From: Amblyornis subalaris
Taxonomy: Eukaryota > Chordata > Aves > Passeriformes > Ptilonorhynchidae
DNA: 64,000 bases
Assembly: GCA_018881555.1 (NCBI GenBank)
Contig: JACAXG010000028.1
Coordinates: 256,156-320,155 of the forward strand
Direction: 5' to 3'
A program made the translations under genes and the position numbers. Positions 33,411 to 43,905 of the stretch are shown in pieces. A model generated the notes under the pieces. That model searched no databases. It worked only from the letters and a program-made list of their open reading frames with translations, and was not told where the DNA came from. Each line of letters starts with the position of its first letter. The stretch's first letter is position 1.

Positions 33411-34819
33411 TTTTTAAGGACAACAGTAAAGTCTGTCAAGCAGTAAGGAGTGGAAATCCATAGGCTCCCGTTCAAGGATGATGTGTTTATACTGGGAAAA
33501 TCATAGCAGTGCTGAATGACGAGACATAAACGGAGCAGGGACTTCCACTGCTCTGAGGAGTTTGTTGGGGGAAGAAGTTGTGAGTACAGCATGGGTCCAG
33601 CAAACTCTTGTGTCCCAAAAATGCTGTGGCACTGCCAGCGAGGTACTGGCAGCAGGAATGATGCACCCCCACAGGGAGCTGCTCTCCTGGGCAGAGGTGT
33701 TGGGGCACTGGGGCAGCTCATCACCTTCTTCCCGCCTTCCTCCCACTCCTCCCCAGCAGTGTTTTCTTTTCTAACCTTTCTGAGCCTTTCTGCAGGTTTT
33801 GTGGCTGCTGTTCTCCGAAATCAGCACTGAGTTTCCCCTCCCAGAATAATGGAATTTATTGGAATTGAATTCCTGCTGGGCTAATTTCTGTGCAGTAAAA
33901 ATAGCTGCATTGATGATGCATGGGATCTATGTCCACTGCCATCGTTGCAAGGGGAAATATGACCTAGTGGTGGTGAAAACAAGGAACACAGTGAAAATTT
34001 TTGGGTCGTCTTGGTTATTTCAGCTCCTCAGAAATCCTCGTGAGCCTGGTTTCTGCTGGGGCAAAAGCCCAGGTGTGATTGCCAATAGTGGGGGTATTAC
34101 CCCAGGCTGGAGCCTCATCCGGGCAGGTCCGGCCCTTCCCGGCAGCGGGTGGTCTTGCTGCAGCCAGAGCGTGGCTGCGTTTCAGGGGTGCTGAACCCCA
34201 GGGGTGGCTGGGTGGGGAGCTGCACAGGGAGGCTGATGAGTGCTGTTAACAGAGTGTCACTGCACCGAGTATCCTCCATGCCTCCCTCCCACCCTGGGGT
34301 CTTCCACGGCGCTTGGCCACTTGGCAGCTAGGTAGAGCTGTGCTCCCACAGGGAGCTGCTTTTGCTCTGCACAGAAGGGACATGAGGCAAGTAAATGATT
34401 GGAAAATTGTTTTGTTTAATATAGGAAATGGGGGGGGTCAACCAAACCCTGGCTGGGGATGGGGGCAGAGCCTACATGCTTATAAACCTTGTAACTCTGG
34501 CCTGAGTCATGTAGATGAGAGTCTGAGCAGTCCCTGGGGCATATTTAGGATCGGAAAGCGGCCTGCACTGATACAGAAAGTCCACATTCTGCATAGAAGG
34601 GAGAACTAAAAAGCAGGAATACATGCCTATGTATTTATATATTCTGCTTTTGATATATGAAATATCTGCCAAGGCAACATTTTTGCAGGAAAGGATGTGG
34701 GTGTGACGGTGCCAAAATGCAAAGTGTTATTTTAGGATACATTAACATGAGTGTTGCCTGTATGGGTCCAGGTATAACTGTTCCCCCTGCATGAAGCACT
34801 GGAAAATTTTGACAGAGAT
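33411..34819. other. Mixed stretch with no recognised gene
   Basis: Part of 33840-33910 is AT-rich (ATAATGGAATTTATTGG, GGAATTGAATTCC, a near-palindrome). The sequence at 34620-34680 is AT-rich (GTATTTATATATTCTGC). A G run (seven G) occurs near 34430. Overlapping frames up to 114 codons look spurious. Confidence 0.35.
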
Positions 34820-35005
34820 GCTGAGATCCAAAATGCGTGAGTCATGAGGAAAGGCTGAAAGAATTGAGTGNTGTTGATCTGAAATGGGACAATAAGAAGG
34901 GGGGAAGTGACAGTCTTCAAACAGAAGAAAGGTTGTTGCACAAAAGACAGCATTCAATTGCCTTCTGTCCTCTATGGGCTTAAATTTCCATGATTTTGAA
35001 AACCC
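34820..35005 (+). mobile_element. Old CR1 LINE fragment
   Basis: Pieces TCATGAGGAAAGGCTGAAAG, AATTGAGTG, GACAGTCTTCAAAC, AGAAAGGTTGTTG and GGGCTTAAATT line up in order with the 3' coding and untranslated part of a diverged CR1 subfamily, as I recall it. The terminal tail is missing and divergence is higher than in the copy at 26735. An N at 34871 falls inside. It is a truncated, non-functional copy with approximate edges. Confidence 0.6.
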
Positions 35006-35269
35006 GCAGTACTGGTTTTTTGCAAATGAGGTTATAGATGAGGAAAAACAATAAACAGTTTCTCTGTCTGCCATGGGAAACACCTGCTCCTTCCGAAGGC
35101 ATTTGTTACAACATGGGGAAATCTGAATTCAGGGACTCTGCAGCTGAGCTGGCTGTGGCTGCTCAGGGCTGCAGTCCAGAGCTGGACACTGTGCCAGGGA
35201 TGGCACGCACCTGTACGGGGACCTTGGTAGCCAACGCTAGAATTAAGGTCTCCTGGAGAAGTTTTTGCT

Positions 35270-35580
35270 TCAGATGACTTTAAAGCTCTTTATGCAATAT
35301 CCTCATGCTTTTTGTGGGTACAGGTATCATTATTTCATTATGCTTTCCTGTGAAGTGTGAAAACTATCTTTACCAATCCTCTTAAATTAGTTAAATATAA
35401 TATTCAGTGAGACAGGAGATAGAGAAATGTTAATTGAAACTGGAGAGGTGTTTATAGGGTGATAGAGTGTGGCCAGCTGTGACTGAAATTAATGTTCATG
35501 GTCCTTGATAGTGATTCATATTCCAGAGTTTATTAAATATTTTCGACAGCAGTCAAAGCTGTGTGGTGTAGTCTACTACA
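35270..35580. promoter_or_regulatory. AT-rich candidate conserved element
   Basis: Sequence includes CTCTTTATGCAATATCC, CATTATTTCATTATGC, CTTAAATTAGTTAAATATAATATTCAG, too long to count as one motif, GTTAATTGAAAC, GAAATTAATGTTC and TTTATTAAATATTTTCGACAG. The AT-rich core still holds the CpG of TTTTCGACAG. Homeodomain-type cores are frequent and no frame is open. Confidence 0.36.
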
Positions 35581-36399
35581 CTTGTGAGAATCCTTGGTGC
35601 AGGTACATGGCCCTGTGAGGGAGCAGGTCATCCAGGATTGTTTTTAACTGGACTGGTTCCCCCTGGGCTGCTGTGAGGATGCCTGTGAGTGGCTTCAGGA
35701 CTGCTGCTCTCTGTGTGCCTCCTTGGGCCAGATCATGTCCTCTGTCCCATGCCCTCCACACATGAGCGCTCCATGTGCACTCTACATACATTTAGAGGCA
35801 GGATTCTTTCCCAGAAAAAGGTTCGGCGCTGAGGGGGATGCTGCACAGGACAGAGGATGCTCCCCAGCCCAGTACCCCAAAATCACAGTGTGGCCCTGCT
35901 GCCCTTGGCTGGGCACCCCTGAACTTGCTCAGAAGCTGCTGAGCTGGGTGAGTCAGCTCATAGGTATGGGATCTGTGACTCGTTATCAGCTGCTCATTAG
36001 GAAAGAAGATCCAAGCCTTCGCCTCTGCTTTCTCTGCGTCACAGAGCAAGGAGCTCTGTCCTTGGCTGCAGGGTACATCATTGCTTGGGGACATGTGAGT
36101 CTTCATGGGGAGCAGTGTCCCTCTTGTGCCCGGGCAGGCCGGGGAGGTCTGTGTGTGGGCAGGCAGGTTCCCTCACCTAGGAAGATGTCCAGCTCTTTTA
36201 GGGTAATCGGTGACTGTAGTTGAAGTACGCCCTTTACCTTGCACTCATTCAGCTCTGTNGCTTTCATCCATCTGCGACTGTCCTCCTGTTACCAGTAAGC
36301 CCTCTTAGCCTAGAGCCATTGTCACCAGTTCACTGCTGCAGCCATTCTGAGTCACATGCACTGCCTGGGAAGGGAGAGGAAATGCAACTTAGCAGCGAT
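35581..36399. other. GC-rich stretch with no recognised feature
   Basis: Overlapping frames of 166 codons (35723-36223 plus) and 104 codons (35792-36106 minus) have no domain. An N is at 36259. Nothing else is supportable. Confidence 0.4.
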
Positions 36400-36650
36400 A
36401 AGTGATGATGACACGTTACGGGTGACAGGCTCAGCACTTTTGCAAACCTTCTGCTTGCCAAAGGCACCAGAAAACATTTGAAACTATTGAATACTGCAGC
36501 CAATAAGAGGCTGCAGTAATTTATTGATGTTCCCAGCTTGCCTTTATTCCTTTCATCTATCTTTGTGCCTGCCCTGGAAGGCTGAAATAATGAATGTTGC
36601 TGGTTTTTTAATGAAGTTAGGTAAGCTGTTCACCTTTCGCTAGGGGGGCC
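36400..36650. promoter_or_regulatory. Candidate element with 10-bp hairpin and CCAAT
   Basis: TACTGCAGCC (36492-36501) and GGCTGCAGTA (36509-36518) are perfect inverted arms around AATAAGA, and the left arm plus loop spells CCAATAAG (a CCAAT-type core). Downstream are AATTTATTGATG, GAAATAATGAATG and TTTTTTAATGAAG. The AT-rich context and several TAAT/ATTG cores suggest an enhancer. The stem is far too short for a microRNA precursor. Confidence 0.35.
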
Positions 36651-37599
36651 TGAGCTCTTTTTATATGGTCCTGACAGTAGTGGAGGTCACGAAGGGACCA
36701 TCCTTTGCTTTTCCTGGGTGTGTCACTCCTGTCGGAGGGAGCAGTGCTGGACATGGGCAGGCTGACCAGCCTTCCAGCGCTGCTGCTTGCAGGAGATGCT
36801 CAATGCTGTGGTGTTCTCAGTTTCTGTTATGCATGCTGCAGAAATCCTTGCCTGTCCTAGAAAACCCAGCAGCCCCTGGATGCCCACCGTCTGCAGGAGT
36901 TGGACTTTTCCGCTCTGAAATATTGAGGATGTTTGGGTTCTGTGTGTCTTTTCCTCTTTATCACAAGGCTTTGGGCTTGGATCTCATTGCCACCTTTGCA
37001 GTTAGGGCCGTGCAGACTTGTGCTTCCAGCATATGCCATTTCACACAGCTCCTGAACCTGATAAAATGATTCCGTATAATCCCACTGGCAGCTTATTAAG
37101 CCATCAGCATATCCCATCACTATGCAGAAAGCCAGTGTCCATTGGAGAAGAGAGTGCTAAAGGGGAAATCAATTTCCCATATGGCACCATCCCTGACGAT
37201 GCTGAGTGGACTCCTGCCTGATCGATGCCCACTGTGAACTCGTCCCAGGCAGGAGCTGCCAGGGCATGGAAACTTGCTGCTGTTTGTGCTGGTTTTCCTT
37301 CTTTGAAGCAGATGCTGCTCTGCCGCTTGCCCTGCGTGGGTCACCCGGTCTCTGTTATCACTCTAGTGTTTGCTTCCCAGGCTGTGGACTGTCCTTTTTG
37401 GGCTACACCTGGTTCATTTGCTTAAAAACATTGAAATGAATTATCCTTGTCATGCCAGTAAATCACAAGGTCCTCGGTGGAAAGAGGGAGCACGAGCTTG
37501 GTGTGCCAGGGATTCCTGTCCTTCCAAATTTCCAGGCATAGGTTGACTGTCTGCCTCTCTGGGTAATGTCCATGACCCTGGATCTTTCACCAGCATTGC
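36651..37599. other. Mixed stretch with no recognised gene
   Basis: The longest frame is 134 codons (36665-37069 plus). It overlaps an 87-codon minus frame and lacks a domain. I see no splice-bounded exon. Confidence 0.35.
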
Positions 37600-38060
37600 T
37601 TTTTCTGTCATGAAGCATTTACATTATCTGAATTTGAATTATTTTACTACTAATATTAGAACAGTAAGTACAGACAAAAGGAGTCGTCAGTGATCCTCAA
37701 ATTCCAAAGCACTTGTCACTTACTAGAATATTTGCAGATTAGCTAACAATAGTCCTCAGAAATTAGTAACTATTTTCAGTGCTTCTTGTGAACTTGCAAA
37801 TACTAATGCCAGCTGCTGCCCGGTCCCAAGAGTGCCAGGAACAACAGGAATGTCTCCACTGCTGTCCTAGTGGAGTCTCCCCCAAGTTTATTAGGAAAGC
37901 AACTGTCTGCAAGAAGCAGACAAGGCAAACTATTGAAAACGTAACTTTTCAAATGTGTGCAAATGAGGTCTGCTGATTATTTCATTGCAGAGAATGGGAG
38001 ATATTTAAATTACTTTCAGAAGTCTTAGTCTGGATCTGAGTGCTGCCTCATGAATCGAGG
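37600..38060. promoter_or_regulatory. AT-rich candidate block
   Basis: The AT-rich parts include GAATTTGAATTATTTTAC, CTACTAATATTAG, GCAGATTAGCTAAC and GAAATTAGTAAC. A GC-richer piece interrupts at about 37800-37880. AGATATTTAAATTAC follows. Non-coding; composition-based guess. Confidence 0.27.
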
Positions 38061-38259
38061 TCAGCTGGTGTAAGCTGTGCAAATGTTCCAAGCCTCTGGA
38101 GCTTAGGAAGGAATTTAGGAGGCTTTGAAGTGCTCTTGATCTTCAGAAGGACATCTGCAGCTAATGGTCTGTGTGAGCATGCCAAGAGCTGTGAAGTTAC
38201 ACCACTGCTGTCTTGAGCCTGCTCAGTCCCACTAGGATGCCAGGACCCTTTAATACAAG

Positions 38260-38680
38260 TTCAGAGACAAGCAAGTTGTAAAAAATGCACTCTTGTGCCA
38301 ACAGCTGACAATCTAGTGCTGGTTAAGTCAGGTGTAAAATGTCATACTGGGGCTTTATCTACGGTGTTTGACTGCCCAGTGAAGTATGGCACATAGTGTA
38401 ACAAGGATTTCAATGAAAAGGTGAGTGAGCAGAAACTCTTCACTGTATGACTCAAGATTTATTTTGTAATTGTATCTGAATAGAAAAATATCTGCTTATT
38501 AGATGTGCAAAGTAGCACAGTAGTTGGCCAAATTGTTTTAGTTCCAAACCTAATAAGTAGGAAAAAAAAGCTTTGCTGTGAATTCAGGATTGATATTGGT
38601 TTTTAGGAACAGCTTTTTCATCTGCCTCCCTTCTCTCATTAGCTGATGGTGCCAGGAAGTTCTGTGCTAATGAATGGCTG
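38260..38680. promoter_or_regulatory. AT-rich candidate block
   Basis: It contains CTTTAATACAAG, GATTTATTTTGTAATTG, GCTTATTAGATG, CCAAATTGTTTTAG, CCTAATAAGTAGG and CTCATTAGCTGATGG. TAATAAG/CTTATTA cores repeat. There is no reading frame. Confidence 0.27.
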
Positions 38681-40329
38681 CAAAATTCTCTGTGAGTCCT
38701 TCAGATGAGATACCCACAGGAGCACAGCGGAGGGTGCAGTCACCTCTCGAAGGATGCTGTGTGTTGCCAGCCAGGACTTGAAGGCTTTGCTGTGCTGGAT
38801 TCAGCTCAGATATGGAACTGTGATCCTCTCCTGGAGATGGGGAAGGTTTTGTTTTCAGCCCTGGAAGTTGTGGATCTAGCACCTAATAAAGCCACACTGA
38901 TGTCCTGGACACAGTATCTGGGACACAGATACATCTACATGGCACAAACACCATCACAGCATCAGGACAGGAGAAGCCTCTGATCTGACACAATTCACCC
39001 TCCAAGTTCCTGTCTGCAGTACAACTCTGCTGCTGAAGCTGTCACTGGAACTGATCCATATCCCCCTGGTCTCCCTCCATCCACGCAACCAGCAGCTGTC
39101 TGTTCTTCAGGCAGGACTCGCTTTCAAAGTCCTCTCGCTCTGAAGCCCAGAAGTGAACCAGAAGGTGTGAAAGCCAACCTGGGGTCTGTCTCACTCTGGA
39201 CCTTTTCCTCTGCCCTGGAGGTGATGGAGTCCATGCCCAGCTCTGTCCGAGGCAAGAGCAGATGCCTTTGTGACAGCCTCAGCAGGTCTCCTGAGCAGGC
39301 TGGGAGGTGTTTTCATGTGACAGCCCTGTTAAGGTTGTGGCTGTTGTGTCCCTGTCCCATGGGGTAGCTCTGGTGAGATGCCACAGCGTGGTGAGACATG
39401 CTGGGTGCCAAGGACAGGGACATGCTGTGGCAGAGATGTCTTCTCAATTCCCCCAGATTCCAAAGTGGTGCTTTATTAACTAATGAGAGCAATAAAAATG
39501 CACAGAGTCACTGTGCTGAGCATCACATGGTCCATGACAGAAAGACAAATTGGACAACTAATAGGTTATGTGAATGGCAAGTTTTGGTGACAAGCTGACA
39601 GTGTGACACAGCAGAGTTGGAGCAAACAGATTACTGGTGGTTCCTGAAAGGCCACATTGTCAGTGTCTCTGACAGAGCAGCTGTTCCCCCGCCAAATAAG
39701 AATGACAAGGGGTTTCACTGCCTCAGGTGGTGATGACAAGCTCTCACCTGCTCCAGTCACTCCTGGAAATGGCAAAGCTTCTTGGTGACATTTCCAAAGA
39801 GCTGCTTCTGGGTCAGAGCTGTGGCGGGTGTCCCTGTGCTGGGTAGGAGGGAACTTCTGCTGCACCCCAGGCATGGGCTTGCCACTAGAACAGGTGGGCA
39901 AGCCCAAGCAGCTCTGGCTTTGCCACGGTTCCCTGGGTCCAGGGCAGGAGAAGTCAGCTGGGTGTCGTCACAGCAGAGGTCCCATTGCAGTGGCAGAGCC
40001 CACAGGTGGATCCTGCTCTGTGCCAGCGAGGCACATGGCCTGTCTTTGACTCATCGCTGCTCGAGCGCCATGGGAATATGGAACACTCATGCAGGGGACT
40101 AGCACCAGCACTCAGAGAGCCAGGTCCTCCCAGAGCCAGAATGAACCTTTGAACCATCTTTGTTCTCCCACACAGAGCTGCCTGACTTCCTCGGATGTAC
40201 TCAATCCATGTTGTGAGTGAGCACAATTTCTGTTCACGGCGCCATCAGAGTGGAAGTGGAGTGTTCAGGGTGTGTGACCAAGAGTGATCTGGGTTGGTGT
40301 GAGAGCTCAGAGAAATCTGTAGACTCTTG
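38681..40329. other. GC-rich stretch with no recognised gene
   Basis: Frames of 60-113 codons overlap on both strands. One AT-rich island at 39460-39600 has GCTTTATTAACTAATGAG and AACTAATAGG. No exon, RNA gene or transposon was recognised. Confidence 0.35.
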
Positions 40330-40720
40330 ATTTTTTTTGTCAAATGGTCACTGGAGGGTTAACGTAATTTTTGTTTTAATTACATTGCTGGAGGGCACAC
40401 TTACACAAGGGAAAAGACNTAATTACCAAGACATTTTATTAAGATATTATTTAATTTTATTGATGTGTCACAAGCAAAGGCACAGGAATGTTCAAATCCA
40501 TATATACTTACATCAATGTTTAATCTACTTTCAGCATTTTTGCCTGTTCTATTTATGCAGTTACTAGTTGATAAATTAAATTCCCAGAAATACGTGGAAC
40601 ATTAATGAATTTCCAGCGAATTCATGCCTTGTGTATTTGTTTCAGTGGGAAACAAGAATATGAACAGGCTTTCATCTTCTTTCGGCAGAATTTTGTGACC
40701 CCTCTGCCTTGCCGCTCACC
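40330..40720. promoter_or_regulatory. Strong AT-rich candidate enhancer
   Basis: About 300 bp is AT-dense. GTAATT (40364-40369) and AATTAC (40378-40383) face each other over an eight-base spacer; GACNTAATTACC, GATATTATTTAATTTTATTG, GATAAATTAAATTCCC and CATTAATGAATTTCC follow. CpGs survive in GTTAACGTAATT, AATACGTGG, CCAGCGAATTC and TTTCGGCAG. An N (40419) falls in one homeodomain site. No coding frame is convincing. Confidence 0.43.
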
Positions 40721-42316
40721 ATTACCAGGTCACATGTGATCCTGTTTTTCCCTCGATCATGTTTTCCAGAGCAGGATTCAGACCTCGCAGGCCAGGATCC
40801 CCTGCCTGGAGGGCATACTCAGGTGAGGCAGGGTGTCATCCTGGCCCAGTCCCGGAGCTGAGCAGGGTTTTGCTGTGCGGTGCAGGTGCTCTGGGCCTTC
40901 TCCCAGCAGTGCTTTGCAGTAACAGTTCTGGGTTTTCTGTGCAGCACCCGGGGCTGCTCACTGCTAATGGCAGAGAGGCATTTACAGGATGCGAGTGTGC
41001 AACCACATTTGTCGCTCATTCCAGGAGGCAAAATCTGCTGAGATGAGATAGGAAAACCCCAGCCAGTCTAGGGGGCTGTTGCACAGGACCAGCTCCTGAG
41101 CATCCTGTGGTGATGTCCCCACAACAAGAGAGGCAGCAGCACAAAGCCAGGCAGCCTGGCAGTGACAGAGGAACAGGATGGCTCAGAAGGAAAACAGAGC
41201 TCCTGGAGTACTCATGGACCAGGCTCCAAGACTGAATCCCGCTTGCTGTGCTCTGATGTTGAGGCTGATGCAGCACAAGGTTACTTTCAGATACAGACAA
41301 GTTCAAGATGGATTGCAGAGCAGTGAAATAAGAGCTTATTTTCACCGACATTTGCAGCTGGGAGAAGAGTAAAAATAACCGGAATGGTCAGAGATACATA
41401 GTTAGAGAGAAATAGATTTCTTCATCCCCATGAAGTTTCTGATCTTTTTCTCTAGGCTTTGTGTGTGTGTGTGTGTGTTTGGGAAGTCTGCCTTGCCTTC
41501 TCCAGGTTGAAGGAGCAGGTTATGGATGGCCAGCCCAAAGATGGGCTTCGCCATGTGCTGGTTTTGCCTTTCCTCTCCTTGCATGGGCAGTTGCCTTTTC
41601 ACCTGCCTCACCACTCTTCAGGCTCCTGGTTTTCCCGGGACTGCACTGCTCCTGTGCATAGTACCTCACATAGTGCACCCTTTGCACATCTCCACTCACT
41701 GCCATTTGCATCCAGCTGCCTGTGGGTGAGAAATCTGCAATGGAATCTCTGATCCAGACAGCTGCTGAACTACTCTGACTTCAGACAATTTGTCACCGGT
41801 GGAAGGATTGATGCTGGGAAGCACTTTTCAAGATGCCTTTTATCTTCCCACATTCACGGTGCTGCAGCACAGTTCCTCAGTTGTCTTCATCTATCAGCTG
41901 CCCCAAGTCCATGTATTATCTTCTGGTTCAGCTTCTTCTGAGTCACGCAGGTGCCACTTTCAGCGACTGGTTTTGCCTTCCCCCTGTACAGGTGGGTGGG
42001 TGGGTGTGTGCTCCTGGGGCTGGTTTTCATTAATGCCTCCCAGATACTGGTCAGTTTTGCGGGAATTCTGGCATGGCCCTTCCCTGCTTCCCTGTGGAAT
42101 TAAGCCATCTTTTTTCCCAGGCAGTAGCTGCCATCTGCACCAGAAGGTTAATTTGTTCCTCTTCCCTATAACTGCATTTATCACACGGAAGTGGTTGTTG
42201 TGGNAAATATTGATCAAACACCAGCTTTTCCCTGGCTGAACTGAAACAGAGCATTTCAACTACTCAATTGCTCAGGATTTCGCGTTGTGTGCAGCAGCTC
42301 TGGAGAGCGTTTGCAT
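40721..42316. other. Mixed stretch with no recognised gene
   Basis: Overlapping frames up to 149 codons (41790-42239 plus) have no domain and cross an N at 42204. TTTTTCTCTAG near 41446-41456 resembles a splice acceptor next to the GT repeat, but no coding continuation is seen. Confidence 0.35.
41461..41478 (+). repeat. (GT)9 microsatellite
   Basis: Nine uninterrupted GT dinucleotides. It is short and pure, hence likely polymorphic. Confidence 0.95.
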
Positions 42317-42376
42317 GGGGGTGTGTGTGCACGTGTGTGTGTGTGCACATGTGTGTGTGCACACGTGTTGTGTGGT
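42317..42376 (+). repeat. Compound TG/CA repeat, Z-DNA candidate
   Basis: From 42321 to 42368 every step alternates purine and pyrimidine, 48 nt without a break. It is built of GT runs with embedded GCAC, ACGT and GCACAC steps. Alternating GT with CG and GC steps is the classic Z-DNA-forming pattern. It is a degenerate (TG)n microsatellite. Confidence 0.9.
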
Positions 42377-43749
42377 GAGGCAGTGCACAGTGGCTGCTGC
42401 TGTCTTTGTTTCACCCTCCAGCACTTCCAGAAGTGGCTTTTCTGGAGCTGGATGTGTGTGGCTGATCCCTCGCACAGTGCACGTTTTCTCCTGCATTCGG
42501 CCCCAGCTCCAGGCCGGTGGCAGCAGTGATGGACCCCCCATGCACGGCCAGGAGGAGGGAGGAAGGGATGGCTGGACTGACGGATGGACATGTGTGGAGA
42601 GGAAGCGCTGTCCTTGTCTGGGAGCAGAGAGCTAGGGGGTCTGTAACTTGGCAGTACATACCCACACCCTCAGCGCTGTGCATTCACACAGATGTTTGGA
42701 TGTGACCTGGCCAGTAGGAATGCTCTGCCTTAGTCTGCTTGAGAGCTAAACTCAGCCCTTGGCACCTGCCTGTGGCAGCTGTGGGCCATTGGAGACCCTC
42801 CCAGCTCCCTTACACTGCCCCAGCACTGCTGCAAATGCCTGTCCCAGTCTGAGCTCCAGCGCCTGTGTCTCTGTTAAAGAACAATATAATAGCAACAGCT
42901 TCTGGCAGCAGGGCACAAATTTGGGTTGTTTTGACAGCACCTTAATTTCAGCACCTTAATCCAGTGCCCTGTGCTCTGAAAGTCTTGTGGGAATGTCTTC
43001 TGCAGCAGCTCACAGTGGCAGAGCTGTGGCACAGGAGAACGTACAAGTCCCTCCGTGAACAATCACAATGGGTTCAGTGCTAGGACCTGTCCTTGGTCCC
43101 CACTGGGTGCTTTTTGGGCATTTATTTACTGAAGAAGTAAAGGCTGGGGACCAGAGCCCTTGGGCACCTTTGGCAGTGTGCCAGCCCCGTGCTGGCTGTG
43201 GCGTGTCTGTGCTGTGGGCTGTACCCGCGCGGGAATGGCACTGGACTCCTGGTCCCCATCCTGCCACGAGAAATCAAGGGCATTCAGACAAGGGCTGGTG
43301 CCATGGCAGAAGTAACAGGAGGCATCCAGGAGCAGTAAGCTTGTCTGCTGGGCTCTCTCTCTGTGTCCTGGTATGCAGAGCATCTGAGCAGACACCAGGA
43401 GAGTCAGGAGCAGATTTTTAGGAAGGCTGAGCCTGGTGTGGAGCTCTGACCTGGCACAGAGGGGACAGGCAAGGAACCACCCTGGCTCCGTGAGTCGCGG
43501 GTGCGAGGAGCCCATGTACTGTACGGTGGGTGCTGCTGGGGCCGGAGTGGGAGTACAAGGAGAGCAACTGCAGATTCTGGCATGTGCCCAGGGCACTGCC
43601 AGCTGGTGCACGGTGTTCACCTCTGCCTGGAGCAGGGCCAGCCCTTTTGGCTGCCCTCTGCCCCTTAAAAAAGAGCAGAGAAGCCCCCAGAGGAGTCCTC
43701 GGCAGGAAAAAAGAGCAGCACTGCTAGGAAAAGAAAGCCACTTGGTTTC
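42377..43749. other. GC-rich stretch with no recognised feature
   Basis: The window's longest frame (273 codons, 43126-43947 minus) lies here. It overlaps plus frames of 117 and 182 codons, has no domain and is biased toward S, P, A, L and R. I read it as chance. A small direct repeat CAGCACCTTAAT is present near 42939-42964. Confidence 0.4.
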
Positions 43750-43905
43750 AGATGCCGCCTTTAGCAGGCAGCGGAGAATGGGTGGTGCATCCACGTGCGG
43801 AGGCAGACGGCAGCTCTGCGGCGGTGACGCCGTGACCGCTGTGCTCGGGGCAGTCCACACCGGCCGAGAGCTGACGCCGGCAGCCCCAGGCAACTCGAGC
43901 CTGCT
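43750..43905. other. CpG-dense patch
   Basis: I count about 16 CpGs in roughly 150 bp, including CCACGTGCGGAG, CTGCGGCGGTGACGCCGTG and CACCGGCCGAGAGCTGACGCCGG. It is shorter than the usual 200-bp CpG-island threshold. It is immediately followed by an AT-rich stretch. CACGTG is an E-box. It could be a small CpG island or an alternative start of a transcript, but no splice donor is obvious. Confidence 0.35.

Noticed and set aside
36492..36518. Hairpin considered as a microRNA precursor
   Set aside because: The stem is only 10 bp; a precursor needs a roughly 30-bp imperfect stem, and flanks do not extend the pairing.
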